Origin: Halobacillus sp. Marseille-P3879
Lineage (GTDB): Bacteria > Bacillota > Bacilli > Bacillales > Halobacillaceae
Assembly: GCF_900240285.1 (NCBI RefSeq)
Contig: NZ_OESS01000001.1
Span: 930,001 to 994,000, forward strand
Length of the DNA: 64,000 nt
Direction of reading: 5' to 3'
A model generated the notes under the pieces. It saw only the letters and a list, made by a program, of their open reading frames with translations, made no database searches and was not told the DNA's origin. Every line of letters begins with the position of its first letter. Position 1 is the first letter of the stretch. Shown piece by piece: positions 8,832 through 17,010 of the stretch. Made by a program: the position numbers and the translations under genes.

Positions 8832-9944
8832 TCACTCTATTTCCAACATTCCTTTGAAGCTTCTGGCATATTGATCGGCAGCCATAATCGCATCAGCCAC
8901 TTCATCAGCTGTTACTGAAAAGGCTTGATGGATCGTTTCTCCTTCGGCTGTTGCGGCTTCTGCTACTTTGAGAATGTCATCTTTAGAGACATCTTTTAAT
9001 TTGATATCTTCTAAAGTAATAGGGAGACCAAGGCTCATATATAACGCCATGTATTGTTCGATTTCTTCTTGAGGATGTTCTTCCATCGTTAATTGAACAA
9101 GGGTGCCGAATGCTACTTTCTCTCCATGGGCGAGGTGATGGATTTCACCTTCCAGAGCGGTGAATCCGTTATGAATCGCATGGGCAGCACCTAGTCCGCC
9201 ACTTTCAAACCCAAGGCCGCTGAGAAGGGTGTTAGCTTCAATCACATTTTCCAGAGCTGGCGTTACTACTTGACGTTCGTTCGATTGGTAAGCGAGTAAA
9301 GCATAATCAAATAGGACTTCTTCACATTTTTCTGCTATGGCCTGGGCAGCGAGTGTCGTTTGTCCTCCTGCCATCGTATTACCGCTGTTGTTGACCACAC
9401 TTCTCACCTCAACAAGTGTAGCCAGGGCATCTGCAATACCGGAAGCCAGGAAACGCGGCGGAGCTCCTGCTATGATTTTAGAATCTAGTAACACGAGGTC
9501 TGGATTTTTGTTATAGAAACGATAGGATTCAAACACGCCTTCATCTGAGTAAACAACGGAAAGTGCGCTGGTAGGAGCGTCTGTAGATGCAGTTGTAGGA
9601 ACGATGACCATAAAACCTTGAACCTCATCCGCAACGGCTTTTGCTGTATCCAGCGTTTTACCTCCACCAACGCCAATGACAATTGAAGCTTCAGCCTCCT
9701 TCGCAATACCAGCAATTCGATCCATTTCTTTAGGAGATGCTTCGCCATTGAACACGACATTCTTCGTATGGATGTTTGCTTCATTTAGATGACCTGTGAC
9801 GTCATCTCCTGCAATTTTCCATACTGTTTCGTCTGCCATCACAACAGCAGTTTCACCAACCCCTTCTAAAAGTTCTCCAATGTTTTGAATGGCGTTTCTA
9901 CCTTGTACATATTTCGCCGGGCTGATAAATATACGTTCCTTCAT
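8832..9944 (-). CDS. gldA: Glycerol dehydrogenase
   Basis: A 370-aa group III iron/zinc-containing alcohol dehydrogenase that oxidises glycerol to dihydroxyacetone with NAD+. The nucleotide-binding glycine cluster [14 protein letters not shown], the [16 protein letters not shown] active-site stretch, and the metal ligands Asp (GIADALATL) and two His ([19 protein letters not shown]) are intact. Length matches GldA (about 367 aa). Start is the ATG at 9944, 6 nt after an AAGGAAGGGA site; a TTG one codon earlier is less likely. No dihydroxyacetone kinase lies nearby. It diverges from the MocR regulator gene. Confidence 0.9.
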   Translation of the reverse strand: MKERIFISPAKYVQGRNAIQNIGELLEGVGETAVVMADETVWKIAGDDVTGHLNEANIHTKNVVFNGEASPKEMDRIAGIAKEAEASIVIGVGGGKTLDTAKAVADEVQGFMVIVPTTASTDAPTSALSVVYSDEGVFESYRFYNKNPDLVLLDSKIIAGAPPRFLASGIADALATLVEVRSVVNNSGNTMAGGQTTLAAQAIAEKCEEVLFDYALLAYQSNERQVVTPALENVIEANTLLSGLGFESGGLGAAHAIHNGFTALEGEIHHLAHGEKVAFGTLVQLTMEEHPQEEIEQYMALYMSLGLPITLEDIKLKDVSKDDILKVAEAATAEGETIHQAFSVTADEVADAIMAADQYARSFKGMLEIE

Positions 9945-10050
9945 CAATAATCCCTTCCTTTTTTAATCGATTATAATTGTTATCTTCCCTTGTGCTTAAG
10001 AGTGTTAAACCAACGTCACCGCGTTCCTGTTTTTACTTGAAACCGAGTAC

Positions 10051-10079
10051 TTGTTTTATAAATGCCGCAGCCATATAAT
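10051..10079 (+). promoter_or_regulatory. Sigma-A promoter of the MocR regulator gene
   Basis: TTGTTT (10051-10056), 17-bp spacer, TATAAT (10074-10079). Transcription would start about 10086, so coding starts upstream of that are excluded and the ATG at 10102 is favoured. Confidence 0.65.
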
Positions 10080-10101
10080 TTTCATAAAAAGGATGGGGAT
10101 T

Positions 10102-11490
10102 ATGCCGATTAATTCTTTTGAAAACTATCCGATGAGCTGGAAGCCCTCCATCGATAAAACCAAAAAGCCGATCTATCAAGTACTTGCAGATCAGTTAAAA
10201 CAGGACATATTGCACGAAGTTTTATTACCTGGCACAAAACTTCCCCCGCAGCGAGAACTGGCCGATTATTTAGATTTAAATTTGAGTACCATTTCAAAAG
10301 CGTTTAAAGTGTGTGAGTTAAAAGGCTTATTAAGTGCCTCGGTTGGAAAGGGTACGTTTATATCCTATGATGCGTTATCGAATGCTTATTTACTGGAAGA
10401 TACGAAGCCGCAGCATTTAATTGAAATGGGAGCGACCGTGCCAGATGATGCTTCCTACGAGCCGCTGCATGCCGAACTGAAAAGTATGCTGGAAGAGCCG
10501 GATTATGAAAAATGGTTTGGTTACGGTCGGGCAGGAGAAAATCTTTGGCAAAAGGATGCTGCGGTAAAGCTCATGCGAAGGGGAGGGTTTGAAACAACAG
10601 CTGATCGCATTTTATTTACAAGCGGCGGTCAGAATGCGATTGCCGCCTCACTTGCGAGTCTTTGCCAGTCTGGAGATCGTATTGGTGTTGACCCTCATAC
10701 TTATCCGGGGTTAAAAACGGTTGCAGCGACACTAGGTGTACAATTAGTACCGATTAAATCAGAGAACTATGCAATGAGTCCGGCAGCCTTTGAATATGCA
10801 TGTAATAATGAAAATATTAAAGGCCTTTACTTGATCCCGGATTATCATAATCCGACAGCTTGCCGTATGTCAGTGGAGAACAGAAAAGAGATTGCAGCTA
10901 TTGCCCAAAAGTATAGTCAGTTCATTATTGAAGATGCGGCGTATCATCTCCACAACGAAAAATCACTTCCGCCAGTTGCCGCATTTGCGCCGGAACAGGT
11001 CATTTATATTGCAAGTTTATCGAAATCAATAGCACCGGGGTTACGACTCGCCTATGCAGCGGTGCCGGATCAATTTAAAGAGCTGATTTCAAGGGCCCTT
11101 TATAATTTAAATGTATCCGTTTCTCCGTTATTAACAGAATTGGCAGCACGTACTATTGTATCGAATCAGTTTGAAGTCATAATTAAGAGCCATCAGGAAC
11201 AAACCATTCGCAGAAACCAAATCGTCAATAAATATCTGGCAGACTATACGTATTTCGGTGCAGAAACAGGCATCTTTCATTGGCTGCTTTTACCAGACCG
11301 GATTACGGGTGCTGAATTTGAAAGCTTAGCGGCACAGCAAGGGGTACAGGTGTATGCGGCTGAACGATTTGTCGTTGGAAATAGTAGGCCGGACAGGGCT
11401 GTAAGAGTTGCGGTCTGTGCACCAGAAACGCTCGATGAGCTTGAGGAAGGATTGAGTATTCTTAAACATTTACTAACCGAACTTACTTAA
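10102..11490 (+). CDS. MocR-type GntR regulator with aminotransferase domain
   Basis: A 462-aa fusion of an N-terminal GntR winged helix (QVLADQLKQDILHEVLLPGTKLP... RELADYLDLNLSTISKAF) to a class I aminotransferase fold. The PLP-binding Lys lies in IASLSKSIAPGLRLAY, and the Asp/Tyr region is YLIPDYHNPT. Such proteins use PLP-bound effector adducts to control transcription rather than catalysis. Target is unknown; the co-oriented MFS gene 115 bp downstream is a candidate, as MocR proteins often control adjacent transporters. ATG at 10102 is preferred over upstream frame codons because of the promoter position and an AAGGA site. Confidence 0.85.
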   Translation: MPINSFENYPMSWKPSIDKTKKPIYQVLADQLKQDILHEVLLPGTKLPPQRELADYLDLNLSTISKAFKVCELKGLLSASVGKGTFISYDALSNAYLLEDTKPQHLIEMGATVPDDASYEPLHAELKSMLEEPDYEKWFGYGRAGENLWQKDAAVKLMRRGGFETTADRILFTSGGQNAIAASLASLCQSGDRIGVDPHTYPGLKTVAATLGVQLVPIKSENYAMSPAAFEYACNNENIKGLYLIPDYHNPTACRMSVENRKEIAAIAQKYSQFIIEDAAYHLHNEKSLPPVAAFAPEQVIYIASLSKSIAPGLRLAYAAVPDQFKELISRALYNLNVSVSPLLTELAARTIVSNQFEVIIKSHQEQTIRRNQIVNKYLADYTYFGAETGIFHWLLLPDRITGAEFESLAAQQGVQVYAAERFVVGNSRPDRAVRVAVCAPETLDELEEGLSILKHLLTELT

Positions 11491-11605
11491 AATTGTTCGC
11501 CACACAATTAAAATATTGTTTGGTTTTATACGGTGTGCTAAGCTGATTGAAATCTAGTTGGATAATATGAAATAGAATTAGGTTTCTTGAGAGGCAGGTT
11601 AGAAT

Positions 11606-12904
11606 GTGTTACAAGATCGTGAAACAAAGTTAGATGTTCAATCCGCTTGGCTACAAGCCTACATTAGTTCTTCAGAAAAACAACACCAATTATATAAAAG
11701 AACCTTAGTGGTGGTTGTTCTATCCCAAATTTTTGGAGGGGCCGGACTTGCAGCAGGAATAACAGTGGGAGCACTTCTAGCGCAAGATATGTTAGGAACA
11801 GACAGCATAACGGGGCTTCCGACCGCGTTATTTACTTTAGGCTCAGCAGGGGCTGCGTTGCTTGTGGGACGACTTTCTCAGCGATTTGGGCGTCGATTCG
11901 GCCTTACGACAGGATTTTTGGCTGGTGGTATCGGTGCGCTTGGCGTCGTGATGGCAGCTTTAACGAACAGCATTCTCCTTTTATTTACTTCACTGCTCAT
12001 TTACGGGGCTGGAACAGCTACAAATTTACAAGCACGTTACGCAGGAACTGACTTGGCCAGCTCAACGCAAAGGGCAAAAGCTGTCAGTATGGCCATGGTT
12101 TCGACTACATTCGGTGCTGTGGCAGGTCCTAACCTGGTTGGTGTAATGGGGGAGTTTGCGCAATCCGTAGGAATTCCTGCTTTAGCTGGTCCCTTTATAT
12201 TAGCTGCCGCAGCTTATATACTAGCTGGTTTGGTTTTCTTCATTTTACTTCGCCCTGATCCGTTTATTGTGGCAAGAGCGATATCAGAATATCAAAGCAC
12301 AACCAGTAAGGTAGAGAAAAATTCTAATTTGCTGATGACAAACAGGCGGGGCATTTTAGCGGGTGCTGCAGTAATGGTTCTAACTCAATTTGTTATGATT
12401 GCAGTGATGACGATGACTCCTATACATATGGGACACCATGGTCATGCTCTAAAAGAAGTGGGGCTTGTGATTGGCTTTCACATAGCTGCTATGTTTTTGC
12501 CTTCTTTAGTCACTGGTTATCTAGTTGATAAAATTGGCCGTGCTTTTATGGCCGTTGCTTCTGCGGTTACACTGCTTGCTTCTGGCATTCTAGCTGCTAT
12601 GGGACCTGCTGATTCGATGGCAGTACTCATTACAGCACTGGCTTTACTTGGACTTGGCTGGAATTTTGGTTTGATCAGCGGTACAGCCATCCTTGTAGAT
12701 TCAACTCCCCCACCTACACGGGCCAGGACGCAGGGTTCTGTAGATGTGGGGATTGCTTTGGCTGGAGCATTAGGAGGAGGCGTTTCCGGACTGGTGGTAG
12801 CCCACTATAGTTATCCAGCCCTTTCCATTGCGGGGGCTGGACTTTCCTTACTGGTTATTCCCATCGTTATTTGGGCCGGTATCAACCGAAAGAATAAGGT
12901 CTGA
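11606..12904 (+). CDS. MFS transporter
   Basis: A 432-aa, about 12-helix major facilitator. The loop 2-3 signature appears as GRLSQRFGRRFGLTTG and the repeat in the second half as GYLVDKIGRAFMAVAS. A charged central loop (about residues 215-245) separates the halves. GTG start with GAGGCAGG upstream. Probably an efflux permease of the inner membrane; the substrate cannot be deduced. It follows the MocR regulator gene in the same orientation, with a separate possible promoter (TTGTTT-N17-TAAGCT, about 11517-11545). Confidence 0.85.
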   Translation: MLQDRETKLDVQSAWLQAYISSSEKQHQLYKRTLVVVVLSQIFGGAGLAAGITVGALLAQDMLGTDSITGLPTALFTLGSAGAALLVGRLSQRFGRRFGLTTGFLAGGIGALGVVMAALTNSILLLFTSLLIYGAGTATNLQARYAGTDLASSTQRAKAVSMAMVSTTFGAVAGPNLVGVMGEFAQSVGIPALAGPFILAAAAYILAGLVFFILLRPDPFIVARAISEYQSTTSKVEKNSNLLMTNRRGILAGAAVMVLTQFVMIAVMTMTPIHMGHHGHALKEVGLVIGFHIAAMFLPSLVTGYLVDKIGRAFMAVASAVTLLASGILAAMGPADSMAVLITALALLGLGWNFGLISGTAILVDSTPPPTRARTQGSVDVGIALAGALGGGVSGLVVAHYSYPALSIAGAGLSLLVIPIVIWAGINRKNKV

Positions 12905-13242
12905 CAATAACTACAGAGCATGTCTGTTGCTGGATGCACAACGGTTTGATTTAAAAGAAAGTATGGCACGCACCGAGCAAATCGCATCCTTTATGGACCT
13001 AACTCTAAGAAATAAACACACACGTGATTTTAAACGAAAAAAAACAGCTGTGCTTAATTGCTCAGCTGTTTTTTTAATTCAAAAGCTAAAAAATCAGAGA
13101 AATCTATATTGCTTAAAAAAAGAAATTGTGGTAATTTTAATAAGTGACTCTTTTTATTTTAATGTGGATATAATTATTCCTATTATAATTATAATGCAAT
13201 ATTTTTCTGGAGTCAACCCCCCTAATCTGCATTTTTTAAGGA
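12905..13242. other. AT-rich intergenic region
   Basis: Holds the hairpin at 13038 and an AT-rich stretch with a TATAAT at about 13168 that could serve helD. A frame continuing from 12828 to 13292 has no recognisable protein and crosses both flanking genes, so no gene is called. Confidence 0.6.
13038..13077. terminator. Bidirectional-looking terminator after the MFS gene
   Basis: AAACAGCTG (13042-13050) pairs with CAGCTGTTT (13063-13071), followed by a T-run to 13075 and preceded by an A-run. Confidence 0.8.
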
Positions 13243-15585
13243 GTGGTTTTTCTGACCAAAGAAATTCGGAAAGAGCAGGAGTATTTGGATAAGGTAATGA
13301 GAACCATTGGCGGGCAAATTAACGAGATGGAAGCAGATGCGGCGAAGCGGAAAGAAGAAGTGATCCACATCCGTAAGCACTTCTGGGATGACCTTAAAGT
13401 TAATATGGATACGTTTGACGATTATCTTGAAACGATTATTGGAATGAGGCAGCAGGCACAGGATCTGTCTGTAAGTCAAAGTACACACAGACATGCCTAT
13501 AACAGGCTGGCGAGACTGAAACGAATAGAGAAATCTCCTTACTTCGGCCGGATTGATTTCGTTGAAGAGGGAAATGAAGTTACAGAGCAGATTCATATCG
13601 GCGTTTCGACAGTGACTGATGAAACAGAAGATAACATCCTTATTTACGATTGGAGAGCTCCGATTTCGAGCATTTATTATGATTATCCTCCCGGCCCGGC
13701 CGAATACACTATTCCTGATGGAGTCATCCGCGGGGAACTTGAGAAAAAGTGGCAGTATAACATCAGAAATGGCGTGATCGAATCGATGTTCGACACGAGC
13801 CTTACCATTGGCGATGAGATTCTGCAGGAAGTGCTCGGTAAAGGGTCCAATAAACATATGCAAAGTATAGTGGCCACGATTCAAAGAGAACAAAATAAGA
13901 TCATTCGAAACATAAGTGGAAGACTATTAATTGTACAGGGAGCTGCGGGAAGCGGGAAAACATCAGCTGCCCTTCAGCGAATCGCTTATTTCCTCTATCG
14001 ATTTCGAGAAAATTTAAAGGCCGATCAAATCATTTTATTCACACCTAATACGATGTTCAGCAACTATGTTTCTCACGTTTTACCTGAGCTTGGAGAAGAG
14101 AACATGCAGCAGGAAACTTTTCAAGACTATCTGGAATACCGGCTGGATCGCTCATTTGAAGTTGAAGATCCTTATGATCAACTGGAATATCTGCTCGAAG
14201 CTGCGGATGACCCTCTTTATCGTACAAGAAAAGCTAGTATTCAATTTAAAGCCTCATCCAGCTTTTTTGAAGGGATTAAAAGGTATCGAGAAACCTTAGA
14301 GTCAACAGGCATGATTTTTAAAGGGATCAAGTTTCGCGGTCAGTCTATCGTTTCCTCTAAACAAATCAAAGACTTTTTTTATAGTAACCATACCTCTCTC
14401 CGCTTTCATAATCGAATTGACAAGTTGAAAGAATGGTTAATGAGTGAGGTCGACAAAACGGAAAAAGCTGAAATGAAGAAGGCCTGGGTACAGGAAGAAA
14501 TCGAGCTGCTCAGCAAAGATGAACTGCAGAAGGTATACAACCAATTAGAGAATTCTAATGAAGATTCCTTTGATTTTTATAAAAGAGAGAGAAAGATGCT
14601 TGCCCGTATGGTCGTGCGCAGGAGACTGCGCCCTTTACGTAAAAAAATAGAATCCCTTGAATTTATAAATATTAAAAGATTATACAAACAGCTATTTGAA
14701 GATTCTCTCAGCCTCAACCTCTGGGAAGAGCAAGATATTCCAGGCGAGTGGAAAGAAATCTGCTTTTTGACAAAAGACATGCTGGACGAAGGGAAGCTGT
14801 ATCACGAAGATGCCACTCCATACTTGCTGCTGAAGGAACTCATCCAGGGTTTTCAATCCAACACTTCTATCAGATATGTACTTATAGATGAAGCGCAGGA
14901 TTATTCTGTATTCCAATTCGAGTTTATCAAAAGGCTGTTTCCCAGGGCCAGGATGACAGTCCTCGGTGACTTTAACCAGGCCATATTCGCCCACTCTGAT
15001 CATTTTGCAGACTTTGATTCGCTGACCAGCTTATACGGATCTGATGAAACAGAGCGCATCACATTAGAGCGCAGTTACAGATCCACAAGGCAGATTATTG
15101 AGTTTACCCGTGAACTTGTTCCAGAAGGTGAACAAATCAAGGCTTTTGACCGGGAGGGAGAGAAGCCGACGCTTACAAGGCTGCCTGACCATGATGAATT
15201 ACACGAAGAAATCACTTCTAAAGTAGAATACTTGCAAAACAACGGTTTTCAAACGATTGCGATCATTTGTAAATCAGCTGCTGAAAGTTCATCGGCTTAT
15301 CATGGTCTTCGTACCATAGACAATCTTAAACTCGTTAAGAAAAACACCGATGAGTATGCACAAGGGGTTATTGTTATTCCAGCCTACCTGGCGAAAGGGA
15401 TTGAGTTTGATGCTGTCGTGATTTATAACGCCTCCAGCCAGGTATATGGAGAAGAGAGTCTTCGCCGGTTGTTTTATACAGCGTGCACTAGAGCTATGCA
15501 TCACCTGCATATTTATAGTGTTGGCGAACCGAACCCATTTTTAAAAAACGTTCCTTCAGGAAGACTGCAAATGTCCCGTGAGTAA
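13243..15585 (+). CDS. helD: RNA polymerase recycling motor HelD
   Basis: A 780-aa UvrD/Rep-like superfamily 1 protein that uses ATP to release stalled RNA polymerase from DNA. An N-terminal coiled coil (about residues 1-100) is the arm that enters the polymerase channel; Walker A GAAGSGKT is near residue 233 and the Walker B/Q-motif DEAQD near 549, with RSYRSTRQI and late helicase motifs (YTACTRAMHHL) following. Length matches B. subtilis HelD (774 aa). The start is uncertain: the in-frame GTG at 13243 overlaps the AAGGAG site (13238-13243), while a CTG at 13252 has normal 8-nt spacing. Confidence 0.93.
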   Translation: MVFLTKEIRKEQEYLDKVMRTIGGQINEMEADAAKRKEEVIHIRKHFWDDLKVNMDTFDDYLETIIGMRQQAQDLSVSQSTHRHAYNRLARLKRIEKSPYFGRIDFVEEGNEVTEQIHIGVSTVTDETEDNILIYDWRAPISSIYYDYPPGPAEYTIPDGVIRGELEKKWQYNIRNGVIESMFDTSLTIGDEILQEVLGKGSNKHMQSIVATIQREQNKIIRNISGRLLIVQGAAGSGKTSAALQRIAYFLYRFRENLKADQIILFTPNTMFSNYVSHVLPELGEENMQQETFQDYLEYRLDRSFEVEDPYDQLEYLLEAADDPLYRTRKASIQFKASSSFFEGIKRYRETLESTGMIFKGIKFRGQSIVSSKQIKDFFYSNHTSLRFHNRIDKLKEWLMSEVDKTEKAEMKKAWVQEEIELLSKDELQKVYNQLENSNEDSFDFYKRERKMLARMVVRRRLRPLRKKIESLEFINIKRLYKQLFEDSLSLNLWEEQDIPGEWKEICFLTKDMLDEGKLYHEDATPYLLLKELIQGFQSNTSIRYVLIDEAQDYSVFQFEFIKRLFPRARMTVLGDFNQAIFAHSDHFADFDSLTSLYGSDETERITLERSYRSTRQIIEFTRELVPEGEQIKAFDREGEKPTLTRLPDHDELHEEITSKVEYLQNNGFQTIAIICKSAAESSSAYHGLRTIDNLKLVKKNTDEYAQGVIVIPAYLAKGIEFDAVVIYNASSQVYGEESLRRLFYTACTRAMHHLHIYSVGEPNPFLKNVPSGRLQMSRE

Positions 15586-15625
15586 GAGGGATTGAGGAGC
15601 GCTGCTGCTCAAAATATTTCATTAT

Positions 15626-15680
15626 AAAAAAGCCGCAAACCTGCAGGTGGAAAGGGTTTGCGGCTTTCCTTTTTTATTTG
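15626..15680. terminator. Intrinsic terminator after helD
   Basis: AAAGCCGCAAACC (about 15629-15641) pairs with GGTTTGCGGCTTT (15655-15667), followed by CCTTTTTTATTT. Confidence 0.9.
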
Positions 15681-15737
15681 AAATCGATTGTCGGCGGAGT
15701 TTTATCCAGTACATTTGAAATTTTTGTTAATAAAGTA

Positions 15738-15804
15738 TTGTCATAAAACATAAATTTGTATAAACTATGATTAGATATTTAGAAATTTATCTAATCATCT
15801 AATC
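15738..15804 (+). promoter_or_regulatory. Promoter and autoregulatory operator of the ArsR/SdpI pair
   Basis: TTGTCA (15738-15743), 17-bp spacer and TAAACT (15761-15766) form the promoter. Immediately downstream lies a perfect inverted repeat GATTAGATA-N10-TATCTAATC (15769-15796), then another half-site ATCTAATC (15797-15804). Its place over the transcription start fits repression by the encoded ArsR-type protein. Confidence 0.72.
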
Positions 15805-15842
15805 AAATCTTTGTAAAATAAATGTAGATGAGAGGTGACACA

Positions 15843-16118
15843 ATGTCTCTTAATGAAGCTTTCAAAGCATTATCGGATCCAACTCGAAGACAAATCCTAA
15901 CTTTGTTAAAGGAAGACGAACTAACCGCAGGGGAAATCGCTTCTCACTTTAATATGCAAAAACCCAGCGTTTCCCATCATTTAAAACTATTAAAACATGC
16001 TTCATTAATTGATGATGAAAGAAGAGGCCAGCATATTTATTATTCTTTAAATATGACCGTTTTTCATGAATTAATGAGCTGGTATTTCACGTTTATTGAA
16101 AAGGAGGAGAAGAAATGA
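15843..16118 (+). CDS. ArsR-family autorepressor (SdpR-like)
   Basis: A 91-aa winged-helix repressor; the recognition region reads TAGEIASHFNMQKPSVSHHLKLLK and the wing DDERRGQHIYYSLN. No metal-binding Cys/His cluster is visible, as in SdpR-type members that are controlled by a membrane partner. The following gene encodes an SdpI-family protein, overlapping by 4 nt, which in B. subtilis sequesters SdpR at the membrane when it detects the SdpC toxin. Start at 15843 (AGAGGTGACACA precedes ATG); an ATG at 15828 lacks a site. Confidence 0.85.
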   Translation: MSLNEAFKALSDPTRRQILTLLKEDELTAGEIASHFNMQKPSVSHHLKLLKHASLIDDERRGQHIYYSLNMTVFHELMSWYFTFIEKEEKK

Positions 16119-16747
16119 GGAAGTATGTATTCAGTTTAATTCTCATCGCAGTAAGCCTGGGGATAAGTGCGGCTGTGCTCCCGTACCTGCCAGACCAGGT
16201 AGCTATGCATTGGAATATAAATGGGGAAGCTGATCAGTTTTGGAACAAATCCTACGCAGTTTTCTTTGCACCGCTTTTAATGATGGCAATGCTTGGTTTA
16301 TTTATTCTGCTGCCTAAGATCGATCCTAAAAAAGAAAACTATAAAAAGTTCTCAGGCAGCTATACGATTGTTGTGAATCTGCTCATCGTATTCTTTTTTC
16401 TGCTTCATATCGTAACAATGGGGTATAACTTAGGTTTTGCTATTGATATTTCTTTAGTCATTCTCATAGCAGTCGGGTGTCTGTTTATCATCCTGGGGAA
16501 CTACCTGCCTCGAATTAAACATAATTATTTCATGGGGATCCGTACCCCCTGGACATTGGCGAATGAAAAAACTTGGAGAAAAACACATCAATTAGGTGGC
16601 AAAGTGTTTGTGACGGCAGGAGTATTAATAATTGCAGTTTCTTTTTTACCTGGACTTTTTAAATTTATCAGCTTAATGATTGTAATGGTCGTTATGCTCT
16701 TAGTTTTAACAGTTTCCTCTTATATATTTTTTAATAGATATCAATAA
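16115..16747 (+). CDS. SdpI-family membrane protein
   Basis: A 210-aa protein with six predicted membrane helices. Family hallmarks are the N-terminal PDQVAMHWNINGEADQFWNK and the central IKHNYFMGIRTPWTLANE with KTWRKTHQLGGK. In B. subtilis SdpI gives immunity to the SdpC toxin and acts as a sensor for SdpR. No sdpABC genes occur in this window, so this may be an orphan immunity or stress-sensing pair. Strong AAGGAGGAGAAG site and ATGA overlap with the repressor gene. Confidence 0.87.
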   Translation: MRKYVFSLILIAVSLGISAAVLPYLPDQVAMHWNINGEADQFWNKSYAVFFAPLLMMAMLGLFILLPKIDPKKENYKKFSGSYTIVVNLLIVFFFLLHIVTMGYNLGFAIDISLVILIAVGCLFIILGNYLPRIKHNYFMGIRTPWTLANEKTWRKTHQLGGKVFVTAGVLIIAVSFLPGLFKFISLMIVMVVMLLVLTVSSYIFFNRYQ

Positions 16748-16784
16748 ATCGTACGAAAGATAGATAAATGGTCGATGAAAGCAT

Positions 16785-16813
16785 TTGAAAAAAACATCGA
16801 TTTGCAGTATGAT
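16785..16813 (+). promoter_or_regulatory. Sigma-A promoter of the hisS leader
   Basis: TTGAAA (16785-16790), 17-bp spacer, TATGAT (16808-16813). The predicted start near 16820 places the leader-peptide ribosome binding site close to the transcript 5' end. Confidence 0.75.
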
Positions 16814-16841
16814 ACGTTACAAGAAATTCGAGGTGAACAAC

Positions 16842-16889
16842 ATGGCATATAATATTTTCTGTTCACAACTGCATCATCATATGAATTAG
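16842..16889 (+). CDS. His-rich leader peptide (15 aa)
   Basis: ATG at 16842 sits 6 nt after a GAGGTG site (16830-16835) and opens MAYNIFCSQLHHHMN, ending at TAG 16887-16889. Three consecutive His codons (CAT at 16872, 16875, 16878) lie just before the stop, ahead of alternative hairpins and hisS. That is the signature of a transcription-attenuation leader peptide: scarcity of charged His-tRNA would stall the ribosome on these codons. The binding site partly pairs with 16860-16866 (GTGAACA/TGTTCAC), which may limit initiation. Translation is inferred. Confidence 0.72.
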   Translation: MAYNIFCSQLHHHMN

Positions 16890-16984
16890 CCTTGCTATTC
16901 GATTGAATAATCGTAAATAGGAAGGCTGTTTCTCATGAACCGCATTTGATTAAGTTCTACACTTAATTCAAGTGCGGTTTTTTT
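16888..16984 (+). promoter_or_regulatory. Ribosome-mediated His attenuator (alternative RNA hairpins)
   Basis: Hairpin 1:2 combines AGCCTT/AAGGCT (16888-16893/16922-16927), CTATT/AATAG (16895-16899/16916-16920) and CGATT/AATCG (16900-16904/16909-16913). Terminator 3:4 pairs 16938-16955 with 16961-16979 (AACCGCATTTGATTAAGT against ACTTAATTCAAGTGCGGTT), then seven Ts (16978-16984). Alternative 2:3 pairs TAATC..AAAT (16908-16912, 16915-16918) with ATTTGATTA (16944-16952), which breaks both. A ribosome stalled on the His codons would cover the left arm of 1:2 and favour 2:3, letting transcription reach hisS. Confidence 0.72.
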
Positions 16985-17010
16985 ATATTTAAATAACCGG
17001 AGGGATAACG

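Noticed and set aside
12828-13292. 154-aa frame between the MFS gene and helD
   Set aside because: It overlaps both real genes, contains the terminator hairpin, and resembles no protein.
13222-13893. 223-aa frame antisense to helD
   Set aside because: Shadow frame opposite a clear HelD coding region; no ribosome site or domain.
16820-17010. T-box riboswitch before hisS
   Set aside because: GAACCGC at 16937-16943 recalls the T-box, but the UGGN bulge is wrong, there is no Stem I with specifier loop, and the leader is too short. The His-codon frame explains the region better.
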